From the NCBI GenBank assembly GCA_041743835.1, contig JBGTLW010000402.1:1-20412 (forward strand): a stretch of 20,412 nt of DNA. Reading direction: 5' to 3'. Position 1 is the stretch's first letter. Every line of letters begins with the position of its first letter. Under the pieces are notes generated by a model. The model ran no database searches. It saw only the letters and a list, made by a program, of their open reading frames with translations, and was not told where the DNA came from. The DNA comes from JBGTLW01 sp041743835 (lineage in GTDB: Bacteria > Planctomycetota > Phycisphaerae > Phycisphaerales > Phycisphaeraceae). Shown in pieces: positions 1 to 8,446 of the stretch. Made by a program: the position numbers and the translations under genes.

Positions 1-1
1 A

Positions 2-502
2 GCCCCGTCCCCCGCCGCGGTGACGGTGCCGGCCGGGTCGGTGCTCACCATCCGACTGGATTCGACGGTTACGTCCGATGCCGCGCCCGGCACCAAGTTC
101 ACCGGCAAACTCGTGGCCGACCTCGTGGCCGGGGAAACGGCCGTGGCCAAAGCGGGCGCGACCGTACACGGCCAGATCGAGCAATCCAAGCAAGCCGGGC
201 GGCTGGCCGGCAAGTCGCAGTTGGCGCTGTCACTGACCGGTGTCGAACTCAATGGCCAGTTGCAGCCGATCCTGACGACTAACTTCGCCGAGACCGGCAA
301 AGGCACGTTCCGCAAGACCGCACGCAACGTGGGCGTGGGCGCCCTCGTCGGTGAGGTGGTGGATGATGACGGCGGCGCCGCCACCGGTGCCGCGATCGGT
401 GCAGGAGTATCGCTGATCAAGAAGGGCGACAAGGTCACCGCCCCCGCGGGCGCGATTCTTGAATTCCGTCTTAGCGAAGCCTTTACGACCCCGGCCAATT
501 GA
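2..502 (+). CDS. Glycine-zipper envelope protein, C-terminal part (5' end outside window)
   Basis: The reading frame is open from the first bases of the window, so this is the C-terminal part of a longer gene; the GTG at 20 is probably internal. The visible 166 residues hold two similar beta-rich stretches beginning VPAGSVLTIRL and VTAPAGAILEFRL. They flank a Gly/Ala-rich segment (GVGALVGEVV, then GAATGAAIGAGVSLI) that looks like a glycine zipper able to pack in a membrane. Proteins with this plan, a VPAGT-type beta domain, a glycine zipper and a closing PAG-type strand, are common uncharacterised envelope proteins in Acidobacteria and Planctomycetes. The function is unknown. The next gene begins 29 bases after the stop, so the two may form an operon. 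Coding confidence is high; the role is not known. Confidence 0.75.
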   Translation, partial: APSPAAVTVPAGSVLTIRLDSTVTSDAAPGTKFTGKLVADLVAGETAVAKAGATVHGQIEQSKQAGRLAGKSQLALSLTGVELNGQLQPILTTNFAETGKGTFRKTARNVGVGALVGEVVDDDGGAATGAAIGAGVSLIKKGDKVTAPAGAILEFRLSEAFTTPAN

Positions 503-531
503 CCTCATTCATCATGAACAAAGGAACGATC

Positions 532-1080
532 ATGCAGCGATGTAATGTCGGCCAAAGGTGGATGGTCTTGATGGGGTTGGTCATCCTGTGCGGGTGCGCG
601 TCACAACCCGCGCCCGGCCCAGATGATCGGGCGGTGACCGAACCCGCAAGCCCCGCAGACCCGGCCGTGCAGGCCTACATCCAGACGATGCGCGATGATT
701 TGTCCCGCGGCAAGGTCGGGATCATCAACGGGGTCATGCAACTCAACCGTGATGAGGCCAAGGTCTTTTGGCCCATCTATCAGGAATACGAAGCGGCGTT
801 GTTCGACCTCGGTGATCAGCGTGTCGATGCGATACGCGACTTCGCCAGCGAACAACACAACGGTACCCTGGACGACAACGCGGCCTCCCGGTTGGCGCGG
901 GCCTATTTCGCCTTTGAGCACGAGCGCTTGAAACTGCTTGAAACCACCCACCAACGCATCGCCGAGCAACTCTCGCCGGTCCATGCCGCTCAGTTCACAC
1001 AGATCGAGCACCGCGTCGGCACGGTGATTGATCTACTCATTGCCGCGGAACTCCCCCTGATCGAAACCCACAACCCGTAA
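532..1080 (+). CDS. Small lipoprotein, helical
   Basis: The ATG at 532 follows an AAAGGA ribosome-binding site at about 6 bases, which favours it over the in-frame codons at 499 and 514. The protein has 182 residues: a short hydrophobic leader (MVLMGLVILCGC) with a lipobox-like LCGC, giving a lipidated cysteine near residue 23. A mostly alpha-helical domain follows, with the pattern LNRDEAKVFWPIYQEYE and later Q-IEHRVGTVIDLLIAAELPLI. This pattern matches a widespread uncharacterised bacterial lipoprotein or periplasmic family in which N-L-x-x-x-E-A-x-x-F-W-P-x-Y and Q-I-E-N-K recur; it loosely resembles Spy/CpxP-like helical proteins. It probably sits on the periplasmic side of a membrane. 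The partner is unknown. Lipobox and start are read from the sequence; family placement is from memory of the motif. Confidence 0.8.
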   Translation: MQRCNVGQRWMVLMGLVILCGCASQPAPGPDDRAVTEPASPADPAVQAYIQTMRDDLSRGKVGIINGVMQLNRDEAKVFWPIYQEYEAALFDLGDQRVDAIRDFASEQHNGTLDDNAASRLARAYFAFEHERLKLLETTHQRIAEQLSPVHAAQFTQIEHRVGTVIDLLIAAELPLIETHNP

Positions 1081-1243
1081 AGCGCGGTGCCCGGCGAGAT
1101 CTTTGAAGCCCTTGCCCACGCCAACGATGCGCAGCGGGCCTTTAGCGCGGTATGTGTCGAGTGAGCCAGCGAGTTTGCACGTGCCTCTCGGCCGGGTCCG
1201 GGATGACCGTAGCATGCACCGCAAATGAACCAGAAAAGCAAAT

Positions 1244-2626
1244 ATGAAAACAAATCCATGCATTCACACGGCACCGCTTCCACGGGGCGGAAGGTCAGCC
1301 GGCGCAGCATCCCTGACGCAACCCGGTCTCGTGGTCTTCGCGCTCTGCTCGGCCCTGCTCCTGCTTAGCGGGTGCAGTTCCAAGAAGTATTTGATGCCGA
1401 CGCCCAGCGTTTATACCCAGCCGGAGTGGAACCCGTTCGCCGAGGTTCCCGCCGAGTTGCAGGGCGACACGGTTTCGGTGCTCTACATCACCGATCGGGC
1501 GCTCGATAAAGAGGCGACCGAATCCGTGGCGTACGGAGACCGTCGCTCGCGCTCGATGGCGTTCGGGGAGGCCAAGGTCACCTTTGGTGACGACTTGCCG
1601 TGGGACCAGATCGTGCAGGCCAGTCGTACCGACAAGCGCAGTGAAAAGATCGAACTGAAACTGGCGTCCACGACGGAGTTGGCACGTTTTGCGCCGACGC
1701 CGCCCAAGCTCGTACTCACCGATGCACAACTGGCCGCGTTCGTGAAGGCGGAGGCGGATGCGACCCAACTCGAAGCGGAGAGGCGGTTCCGGGAGGACCT
1801 GGCCGCGCGGCTTGCCAAGACGGATCGCAAGGAAGTCTTCATCTACGTTCACGGCTTCGCCAACTCGTTCGAGAACGCCACGCTGACCACGGCAGAAGTG
1901 TGGCACTTCCTCGGCCGCGAGGGCGTGCCCATCTGCTACACCTGGCCGGCGGGCGCGGGCGGACTCCTGGGCTACCAGTACACGCTCGAATCCACTCAAT
2001 TCACCGTCTATCACTTCAAGCAGGCTCTGCGGCTGATCGCGTCTTGCCCCGAGGTCGAGAAGGTACACATCATCGCCCACAGCCGCGGCACCGCCGTGAC
2101 CACCGACGCCATCCGCGAGCTGCACCTGGAGATCCGCGGCACCGCCAATACGCAAGAGACGCTCAAGCTCGGCACGGTCGTCCTGGCGGCCGCGGACATC
2201 GACCTGGATGTCGTCATTGCCCGCAATGCCACCGAACGGATCGGCCAGGCCGTGGAACGCGCCGCGGTTTACATCTCCAACCACGATAAAGCCCTGGGCA
2301 TATCCGGCTGGCTCTTCGGGGGTGTCAGGCGATTGGGTGACGCTGACACGAAGATGTTCGACGAGGATGAGCTTAATGCGCTGCGCAGCTCGCAACGCCT
2401 CCAACTGATCGACGCCCGCATCAAGCAAGCCGGCCTCATCGGCCACAGCTATTTCCACCACAATGCGGCGGTTAGTTCCGACATCGTCCTGCTGCTGCGA
2501 TACCAGCTACCCCCGGGCGCGGACCACGGCCGCCCGCTGAGCGCGTCGGAATTGGGACTGTGGGTGATCGACGACGATTATCCTGGAGCAACATGGTCTC
2601 TGCCCGATCCCGCCAAGGCGGAATAG
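1244..2626 (+). CDS. Alpha/beta-hydrolase lipoprotein, DUF900 type
   Basis: This is a 460-residue protein. A hydrophobic segment (residues 29-43) ends in the lipobox LLSGC with Cys44, so the mature protein is probably a lipoprotein. The DUF900-type alpha/beta-hydrolase core starts near residue 76 (VSVLYITDRAL) and has the oxyanion-loop strand FIYVHGF (199-205). The nucleophile elbow is AHSRG, with Ser280 in place of the more usual GHSMG context. Asp318 or Asp320 and His401 (GHSYFHH) are the likely remaining triad members. The family is annotated as putative esterase or hydrolase; the substrate is unknown. The ATG at 1244 has only a weak purine stretch upstream (AGAAAAG). It lies 163 bases after the previous gene, a gap in which I see no convincing feature, so it may have its own promoter. 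Confidence 0.85.
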   Translation: MKTNPCIHTAPLPRGGRSAGAASLTQPGLVVFALCSALLLLSGCSSKKYLMPTPSVYTQPEWNPFAEVPAELQGDTVSVLYITDRALDKEATESVAYGDRRSRSMAFGEAKVTFGDDLPWDQIVQASRTDKRSEKIELKLASTTELARFAPTPPKLVLTDAQLAAFVKAEADATQLEAERRFREDLAARLAKTDRKEVFIYVHGFANSFENATLTTAEVWHFLGREGVPICYTWPAGAGGLLGYQYTLESTQFTVYHFKQALRLIASCPEVEKVHIIAHSRGTAVTTDAIRELHLEIRGTANTQETLKLGTVVLAAADIDLDVVIARNATERIGQAVERAAVYISNHDKALGISGWLFGGVRRLGDADTKMFDEDELNALRSSQRLQLIDARIKQAGLIGHSYFHHNAAVSSDIVLLLRYQLPPGADHGRPLSASELGLWVIDDDYPGATWSLPDPAKAE

Positions 2627-2715
2627 CATGAACCATTTTTAGGGAACTGCAACGCGAGACGGTGTCGCGGCACCTGTCCGCTGGCGGGGGCGGCACGTAG
2701 CAGAATAGCTTTTGC

Positions 2716-3021
2716 CTACCGATACCCATACCCCTCATCCTCATACGGGTCGCGGTCCCGCCGGGGGTCGGCGTAGGCGCGGTCGATCTGGCGGTAGCGT
2801 TTGCGCAGGCCATGCACGCCGGCAAGAACCAGACCCAGGCCGCTGGTGACGGCCAACAGACCGAGGGTGAAGATCAGCACGGCGACGATGGCCGGCAGGG
2901 ATTGCCAGAGCTGGTTGAGGCTTTGGGTGCCGGGGTAGTGGGTGGAGCTGTGGATCAGGCCGTAGAGGCTCAGGGCCAGGCCGATCAGCAGTGATAGCAC
3001 GGGTTGGATGAAGTGGAACAT
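2716..3021 (-). CDS. Small two-helix membrane protein
   Basis: The protein has 101 residues, with an AAGGA ribosome-binding site 7 bases before the ATG. Two hydrophobic helices are visible, about residues 7-24 (VLSLLIGLALSLYGLI) and 43-68 (LPAIVAVLIFTLGLLAVTSGLGLVLAG). A basic segment (RKRYRQIDR) and a charged, Tyr/Asp/Arg-rich tail follow. The N terminus and tail are probably cytoplasmic by the positive-inside rule. No enzyme motif is present and I do not recognise a named family. It is convergent with the upstream lipoprotein gene; the 89 bases between them contain only weak hairpins and no terminator with a T-run. The next gene on this strand, the clamp-like one, lies 75 bases upstream, so co-transcription is possible. 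Confidence 0.65.
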   Translation of the reverse strand: MFHFIQPVLSLLIGLALSLYGLIHSSTHYPGTQSLNQLWQSLPAIVAVLIFTLGLLAVTSGLGLVLAGVHGLRKRYRQIDRAYADPRRDRDPYEDEGYGYR

Positions 3022-3096
3022 GCGATTGTCCTTGTGGTTGGGCCGGGGTGAGCCGGCGTTTTAGTAGTCAGTCGAGCGAATGAATCAGAAGACCGG

Positions 3097-3864
3097 TCAC
3101 ACTTTGACGGGCTTCACAGCATTTCTTGCCTTGACCTCAGCAGCAACCACGTCCTTGCGGACCTTGGTGTAGTAGTCGGCGTTGTGCTTGGGCGACACCG
3201 GCATCACAACCGCGATGCCATGCACGCCAGCCACATCATCGGCGGGGCACACCGCCACAGCCCGGTTGACATAGGGTCCGTTCTCCGGGGGTGTGATCAT
3301 CAGCGTGAGCTTCGGTGTGCCCAGCGAATCAGCGACCTTGGCGAGCACAGTCACATCAATGCCCAGTGTGACGTGTGGCTTCACGCCCCGGCATTGCAAG
3401 ACAGGCAGCACCTCACAGACGGACGGGAAAGCCTTGGGCTCAGCGATCCCTTCGACCAGCTTGCCGTTGCTGCTACGCCAGCCGGAAGTATTGCCCCCGA
3501 TATCCGCTTCGTACACTTCAATGTCGCCGGTTGTCTTCCGTGTTGGCAGCACCTCACCCGGAATCAGAACAGCTTCATCGCAACTTCCGGGGGCGATTAC
3601 GCACACGGCCTGATGGCCGTCAGTGGCCTGCACAATCACGCGGTCACGCTGCGGGCCGGGCAGCACGCGCAGCGCATCGAGCTGGTAGCGGATGGTGTCC
3701 GCCTTACCCAGTGACCGGGCGATCCGCGTGCGGACTGTAAAACGCGTGGCGGTGGGGTTGACTCCACGTCGTCGGATGGATGGACGCGGTACCGCAGGAC
3801 CGGCGTGGCCCGGTGGCAATCCCGTGGCTCTTGGGGTTCGCCGAAGGCGGCAGGACAGTTTCAT
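3097..3864 (-). CDS. DNA polymerase III beta-clamp-like protein, short
   Basis: The ATG at 3864 has a strong AAGGAG site with a 6-base spacer. The product has 255 residues. Residues 1-40 are Arg/Pro-rich and look disordered. Residues about 60-225 carry features of the DnaN sliding-clamp fold: the ATDGHQ turn (79-85), VLIPGEVLP (99-107), a W-x-SSNGKLVEG strand pair and FPSVCEVLP (146-154) like the clamp FPDY region. A last domain reads VTLGIDVTVLAKVADSLG (165-182) and ends GIAVVMPV (216-223), like the clamp C-terminal (L)MPVR. A normal clamp has about 370 residues in three domains, so this protein could hold only about two. The tail (226-255) is Lys-rich. It may be a diverged clamp paralogue from a mobile replicon, or a protein using the fold for another purpose. 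The fold is an inference from motifs; function is not shown. Confidence 0.6.
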   Translation of the reverse strand: MKLSCRLRRTPRATGLPPGHAGPAVPRPSIRRRGVNPTATRFTVRTRIARSLGKADTIRYQLDALRVLPGPQRDRVIVQATDGHQAVCVIAPGSCDEAVLIPGEVLPTRKTTGDIEVYEADIGGNTSGWRSSNGKLVEGIAEPKAFPSVCEVLPVLQCRGVKPHVTLGIDVTVLAKVADSLGTPKLTLMITPPENGPYVNRAVAVCPADDVAGVHGIAVVMPVSPKHNADYYTKVRKDVVAAEVKARNAVKPVKV

Positions 3865-3931
3865 AGCTAGCTCCTTGGGTGTGGGAATGCTCCCCGCCTC
3901 GATGACAGGGACGCATCGATCAGTTACGATT

Positions 3932-3943
3932 CTGAAGCTTCAG
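3932..3943. promoter_or_regulatory. 12-bp perfect palindrome upstream of the clamp-like gene
   Basis: CTGAAGCTTCAG is a perfect palindrome, starting 67 bases upstream of the clamp-like gene's ATG on the minus strand. It could be an operator half-site pair or a short hairpin. No regulator is known for it. Confidence 0.25.
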
Positions 3944-4244
3944 GCCCGCGAAGGTCGGGGGATCGATAAACAACGACAAGGTCAAGATCACGCCGCCACG
4001 GCCACTGCCCTGGTACCACCCGAAGGCCATCCGATTCCGAGACCCGGGCTCGGGGATGCTGGTGGTGCTGATTGTGGCGGGGGCGTGGGCCTACTCGCGA
4101 TGGGGTACCGAGGAACCAACGCGGCCTGCCGGACTGTATTTCACGCGGGCGCAGTTCTACCCGAGTTGCGACAAAGCGCTGTGCTCGCATTGGGAGGGAA
4201 CCGTGTTTCAGTTAAGATATCGCGGCGGCACCGCTGCGACTTGA
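3936..4244 (+). pseudogene. Coding-like remnant with one membrane helix
   Basis: This 103-codon frame has strong G/C preference at third codon positions, as in neighbouring genes. It has no ATG, GTG or TTG until 4056. It would encode a Pro/Arg-rich stretch (PPRPLPWYHPKAIRF), one hydrophobic helix (MLVVLIVAGAWAY) and about 45 further residues. A stop at 3933-3935 closes the frame upstream, while an ATG at 3902 opens another frame that could join it by a one-base change in the G-run near 3957-3960. It is best read as a broken or truncated small membrane protein gene, though a real small gene starting at ATG 4056 is possible. No family was recognised. Confidence 0.3.
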
Positions 4245-4258
4245 AGCGCTCTGCCGGA

Positions 4259-4286
4259 TTGATCACCGTGTATCGCTCATTAGATA
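4259..4286 (+). promoter_or_regulatory. Candidate promoter for the GH29 gene
   Basis: TTGATC and TAGATA are separated by 16 bases. The -10-like box ends 8 bases before the ATG at 4295, so the transcript would start at or within a few bases of the start codon. There is no ribosome-binding site before that ATG, which fits a leaderless or near-leaderless message. Both boxes match the consensus only partly. Confidence 0.35.
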
Positions 4287-4294
4287 CCCCAACC

Positions 4295-5419
4295 ATGACA
4301 CCAGTTCCCAACTACCTTCAGGCCTATTCCAGTACCTGGCAACACTCGCCGCGGCAGGCCAATCTCGATTGGTTTGCGGATGCCGCGTTCGGCTTGTTTC
4401 TTCACTACGGCCTCTATTCGCAACTCGGTCGCCACGAGTGGGTTCAATACCGCGAGCGAATCCCCGTGGCGATGTACGCCAAGCTATTCGATACTTTCGA
4501 TCCAAAGAAGTTCGATGCGGACTTCATCACCGACCTGGCCCTTGATGCGGGGATGACGTACATCAATATCACCAGTTGCCACCATGAGGGGTTTTGCCTT
4601 TGGAACTCCTCGCACGAACTATTCAACAGCTATCAGGCCTCTCGGCGTGACCTGGTGCATGAACTCGCCAATCAGTGCGACAAGAAGGGTCTGGGGTTCT
4701 TTACCTACTTCACCTATGTGCTTAATTGGCGCCATCCCTATGCCATGACCAACACCATGCTCGACATGGCGCGGCCGGCTTACGATCCGCCGGACCCGCA
4801 CTATGTCCTGACCACTCCCGACGAACTTGACCGCTTCTGGGAATGGTCGCACGCCTCCATCAGCGAATTGGCGCAGATCGAGTATCCGTTGGCGGGCATC
4901 TGGCTCGATATCATCATGGGTTACTACCGTCGGCCCGAATATGTCCCTGTCGAGCAAACCTACGCCTTGATTCGCAAGCTTCGGCCTGAGGCCCTGATCT
5001 CTTTCAAGCAGGGTGCCACAGGCACCGAAGACTTTGCCGCCCCGGAGTTTCACTTCGAGTCGTTGGCGGATCGTTTGCTCAAGGCGGGTGATGCGCGTGG
5101 TGCCGAAATCGCCGCCCGGGCTTGGGAGATCAACCGTCATAAGCACAACGAAATCTGCATGACGTTACAGGAAGGAAGTTGGGGCTACTGCAAACACTCG
5201 CCACACAAGGATGCCGACACCTTGTGGCAGTCGCTGGCGTATGCGCGGGCCAACAAGTGTAATCTCCTGGCCAACACCGGCCCGCTCCCCGACGGGTCCA
5301 TCCATCCCGAAGATGTCGCCACTCTGCGCGAAGTGGGTCGCCGCATCCGTCAACACGGCCTGCCCGACCGCTCCGAAGCGCAGCGACCCGATGGCCAGAC
5401 CAAAGCGGGCTTGGCGTAG
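4295..5419 (+). CDS. GH29 alpha-L-fucosidase-like glycosidase
   Basis: The product has 374 residues and is predicted to release alpha-L-fucose from glycans by a retaining mechanism. Family GH29 signatures appear in order: FGLFLHYGLYS (32-42), the NITSCHHEGFCLWNS block (91-105) equivalent to the usual KHHDGF-LWxS, and GIWLDI (201-206) with Asp205 as the expected nucleophile. NLLANTGPLPDGSI (323-336) closes the barrel. It is shorter than many GH29 enzymes (about 450) and lacks an evident C-terminal beta domain. The general acid is not fixed in this family and I cannot assign it. No signal peptide, so probably cytoplasmic. The frame is open far upstream (to 3692), but family similarity begins only after the ATG at 4295; GTG 4268 is an alternative start. 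It is convergent with the GH42 remnant. Confidence 0.8.
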   Translation: MTPVPNYLQAYSSTWQHSPRQANLDWFADAAFGLFLHYGLYSQLGRHEWVQYRERIPVAMYAKLFDTFDPKKFDADFITDLALDAGMTYINITSCHHEGFCLWNSSHELFNSYQASRRDLVHELANQCDKKGLGFFTYFTYVLNWRHPYAMTNTMLDMARPAYDPPDPHYVLTTPDELDRFWEWSHASISELAQIEYPLAGIWLDIIMGYYRRPEYVPVEQTYALIRKLRPEALISFKQGATGTEDFAAPEFHFESLADRLLKAGDARGAEIAARAWEINRHKHNEICMTLQEGSWGYCKHSPHKDADTLWQSLAYARANKCNLLANTGPLPDGSIHPEDVATLREVGRRIRQHGLPDRSEAQRPDGQTKAGLA

Positions 5420-5539
5420 AGGTCAGCCGGTAGCGACCATCACGATGCATTTAGCCGTTTGGCGGAGGAATCCATGCGGTCTTGCACAAAGGCAACCGGA
5501 TCGAAGAGACGGCCAAGCTTCGCCCAAACGGGTAATCAA

Positions 5540-7574
5540 TCAGTGGTGATGCGTGGAGAGCGATGCGGGATCGTATGCTGCCAACGCCACAACGGCTTGG
5601 CCTGGTTGCAGTAACGGGGGCAGCACGCCTCTGTCGTTGTGTGGCGTGACGCGCCAGCCGTCTTGTGAAATCAACCTGAATGACGACGGCTCTGATCCGT
5701 CGTTCCACACCAGAAGCACCGGGCCCTGTGGATGCGTCATGCGCCCCAGTCGCGCCGTTGTACCTGGCGCCAGACGCACCGGAGGCAACACCTTTGGCGG
5801 CAGGAAAGTGGCGACCAGATCGCGAGCAGATGGCTCGGCGAAAATGAAATAGCGCTGGAAAAGGTGAGTACCCAGGCGGATTCCTTTCCCGCGTCCAACC
5901 GAGCGGTGTGTCACGGCGGCGTGGCCATCCGGCCACTAGAGCATGGCGTCGCCGCTGACATCAAACCAGACGCGGTTGAACCAGCCCGGCACGACGGGTT
6001 GAACGGCCAGTTCCAGTTCGTCGGTCGGTTCGATGTCGCGCACGGATGCCCCGAACAGGCAACTGAGCAAGTGCGTATCCTTGGTGTTCAGTCTCGCCCA
6101 CGGATCAAGAAGACCGGTCAAGCCATCGGCGATCACCGTGCCTCCCGCCTCCGCAAACGCATGCAGTTGGGCAATCGTCCGGGGTTCGACCGCGAGGGCA
6201 TCGGGTACGACCACAACGCTTGTGCCTTGGAGCCGAGCGGGATCGGCAAGTCCAGGCTCGTCGATGAAGCCCACATCCAGATTCAGGTCGTCCAGCAGTT
6301 TGAACGCCCCGGTGATGGCGTCGATGTCGCGATGCACGTTTCGAGGATTGCCGGGGCTCTCGCCGCGGCCGAACTCTAAGCCGTGGATCATCGATGCCTC
6401 GGAGCAGAGAATGCGAACGCTGGGAAGTGGGGCGTGGGCATCAGCGAGCAGATCAGCATAGCGCTGGAAGTAGTTGGCGGTCGCCGTGACTGCTTCGAGT
6501 CGAGGGGTAGGCTGATCTTGCTGGTCGGTCAGTGTCCACTCACCCACTTCGCCGCCGTCGATCCGGCCGGAGAAACTCCAGAAGACGACCGCCGCCGCCC
6601 CACGGGCACAGCTTTCGTATAGCCACGAACGGATTTGGTGAGGTTTGGGGCATCCCGGGAGCACGCCGCTGAATACTGCCGGGCCGCCCTGCAGTTCGGT
6701 GACCCAGAACTGCGATGGATCAGCCGAAGCATCACGACACAGTGCCGCGAAATAGCCGATGGACTGGGTAATGCGATCCGTTGCGAATCGCGTCGAATGC
6801 CACACGGGAAGGCAGAACATCCAAGGAAGTCGACCTGGTGACCGAGCCGCCAGACGGATTGGCCGCTGGCGAAGGTGTTGGCCGCGCTGTTGTGCGGATT
6901 GACGTGCACGGGGTGAACGGGGTCCCGTTCTCTTACGGTGCGGGCGTAGGTGCCGACAATGCGTGTGAGATGGTCGAGGCGGAATCGCCACCAGTCCATA
7001 CGCTGAACGGTTGACGCCGCCGGCACCATGGCATCGTGCGAATCGAGGGCGAATTCCACTTGGTCGAATGACTCATACTGACCGTAGTAGCGGGCGTTGA
7101 GTGATTCGATCGTTTGGTACTGATCACGGAGGAAGGATCGGAACGCCTCGACGTTGGTCGCGTTGGGCTTTAGATTCAGCCCCGGTTCGTTCCAGAGAAT
7201 CCACGAGTCTAAGGCAGGATGCTCGCGATACCTCACGACCAGACGGCGCAAGTATTCGCGCCCGGCCTCAGCGAATGCGGGGTCATCCACATCCCCGTGC
7301 TGCTGATTGGACATGGTCTTCCGCATCCAGCCTGGTGGACACATGGCAAAGCTGTGGGAGCCACGGCAATCTGCGCTTGGGCGGCAGCGTCAAACGCCGT
7401 ATCGAGCAGGTCCCATGTCCACCGGCCCTGACGGGGTTCGACCATATTCCAGAAACAGAACAGGCGGACGAGAGTCAGCTTTGCAGCGGCCATCTCTTGC
7501 ACCAGGCGAACCACACGCTGCGGCTGTTCGCCACGGTTGATGAATAGCTGGCTGCCGATTCTTGGGACGACCAT
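5540..7574 (-). pseudogene. GH42 beta-galactosidase, broken by two frameshifts and a stop
   Basis: Three reading frames together give a nearly full-length (about 678-residue) GH42 beta-galactosidase. The N-terminal part starts at ATG 7574, with GGAG 5 bases before it, and reads RLFCFWNMVEPRQGRW. It shifts frame near 7342-7350 after VAPTALP. The second part has the acid/base glutamate in ILWNEPG, then shifts near 6801-6808 after DFLGCSAFP at a short C-run. The third part has the nucleophile in FWVTELQGG and a typical GH42 trimerisation domain (AFAEAGGTVIADG). A TAG at 5936-5938 interrupts the same frame, and the C-terminal beta domain continues to TGA at 5540. Both frameshifts are explained by a lost base. 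As written it cannot make a full enzyme; sequencing error remains an alternative for the shifts. It is the last gene of the minus-strand cluster, 74 bases after the CBM9-like gene. Confidence 0.8.
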
Positions 7575-7648
7575 GGGCACTCCATCGAAAGAGCAGTAGC
7601 AGGCCCCCTAAATGTGTCACGCTTGCTTGCATGACGTAGCGCGTCGGA

Positions 7649-8446
7649 CTACCGGTGCAGATGCAGGTAACCCATGCGATGCGGTGACAAGTGCGGCATC
7701 CCCCAGGCAACCGGTGACCAGTTCATGGCGATCAACCGCCGGGAATCATCCGGCTGCTGCACCCAATCGTATCGCAGCAGATTTGCACGGATCGTACCGG
7801 GCCCGAGGGCCGGACGCGCTTCATCCGGCCACATCGCGGCGGCGGGAATAAGCAGGTCCGCTATCCAGCCGTCGTCAGTTAGACGTGTAGCCGACCGCAG
7901 GCCGGGGATACTGTAGCCCAGATCGCCGACGATGTGCCGTGAGCCCACCCCACGGGGTCGTGCGAAGCACTTGTCGAGTATCTGGTTGGTGGGTGTGATC
8001 TGTACTTCGATCCAACGCTGCGCATCGCCCGCCACATCAATGAATACCTCGCAGACATCGCCCTTGTGGTGTGGCTGGTCGCGGCCGACGAACGGCGCGT
8101 AAGGGTCATCATCGCGGCAAGTAAAGCGAACGAACAAGCCGGTGGCATGCCAGAGCAGGCCGATAGTCGTCGGCACAGGGTCGATCCCCTCCGCGGCCGG
8201 CCCGACCGACATCGTCAATGCCGTCACAAGGGCCGCGTCCCGCCACGCCGGGTCGCACGTGTTGGCGGTAATCGCCGGTATCCGTCGTGCGTAACGGACG
8301 TCCAGGTGTGGCACTGCCACCGATTTTGCCGGCACAAGGTTGCGTTGGTCAAGATCGGGCACCGTTACATCAACGGACCCCCGCACGTCGAGTGCCGGAC
8401 CACTGGCCACGCGGCCGACGCCGTACTGATGCAAAAAAGTCTTCAA
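7649..8446 (-). CDS. CBM9-like carbohydrate-binding protein
   Basis: The product has 265 residues and begins at a TTG codon whose bases overlap the sulfatase stop (TTGA), with GAGG 7 bases upstream; this points to translational coupling. Residues about 55-265 fit the CBM9-like beta-sandwich. An N-terminal I-P-A-I-T-A-x-x-x-D-P-A-W segment is followed by PTTIGLLWHATGLFVRFTCRDDDPYAP, the GDVCEVFIDVAGD strand pair, WIEVQITPTNQILD and GWIADLLIPAAAM. The ending MNWSPVAWGMPHLSPHRMGYLHLHR is also typical. Such domains bind sugars, and this one stands alone without a catalytic partner or an obvious signal peptide. It may bind the same oligosaccharide that the sulfatase and GH42 process. Ligand unknown. 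Confidence 0.8.
   Translation of the reverse strand: MKTFLHQYGVGRVASGPALDVRGSVDVTVPDLDQRNLVPAKSVAVPHLDVRYARRIPAITANTCDPAWRDAALVTALTMSVGPAAEGIDPVPTTIGLLWHATGLFVRFTCRDDDPYAPFVGRDQPHHKGDVCEVFIDVAGDAQRWIEVQITPTNQILDKCFARPRGVGSRHIVGDLGYSIPGLRSATRLTDDGWIADLLIPAAAMWPDEARPALGPGTIRANLLRYDWVQQPDDSRRLIAMNWSPVAWGMPHLSPHRMGYLHLHR

Noticed and set aside
1081..1243. Short minus-strand frame in the gap before the DUF900 gene
   Set aside because: No start signal, weak codon bias and no family resemblance; the gap is taken as non-coding.
1295..2461. 388-codon minus-strand frame antisense to the DUF900 hydrolase
   Set aside because: Composition typical of an antisense shadow in GC-rich DNA; the plus strand carries the lipobox and nucleophile elbow.
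3692..4294. Long N-terminal extension of the fucosidase reading frame
   Set aside because: The extra 201 codons show no GH29 similarity, overlap the clamp-like gene on the other strand and lack a ribosome-binding site; family similarity begins right after ATG 4295.
5455..5531. Imperfect inverted repeat (CCGTTTGG ... CCAAACGG) between the convergent fucosidase and GH42 genes, considered as a bidirectional terminator
   Set aside because: The loop is about 60 bases and no T-run follows on either strand; too weak to call a terminator.
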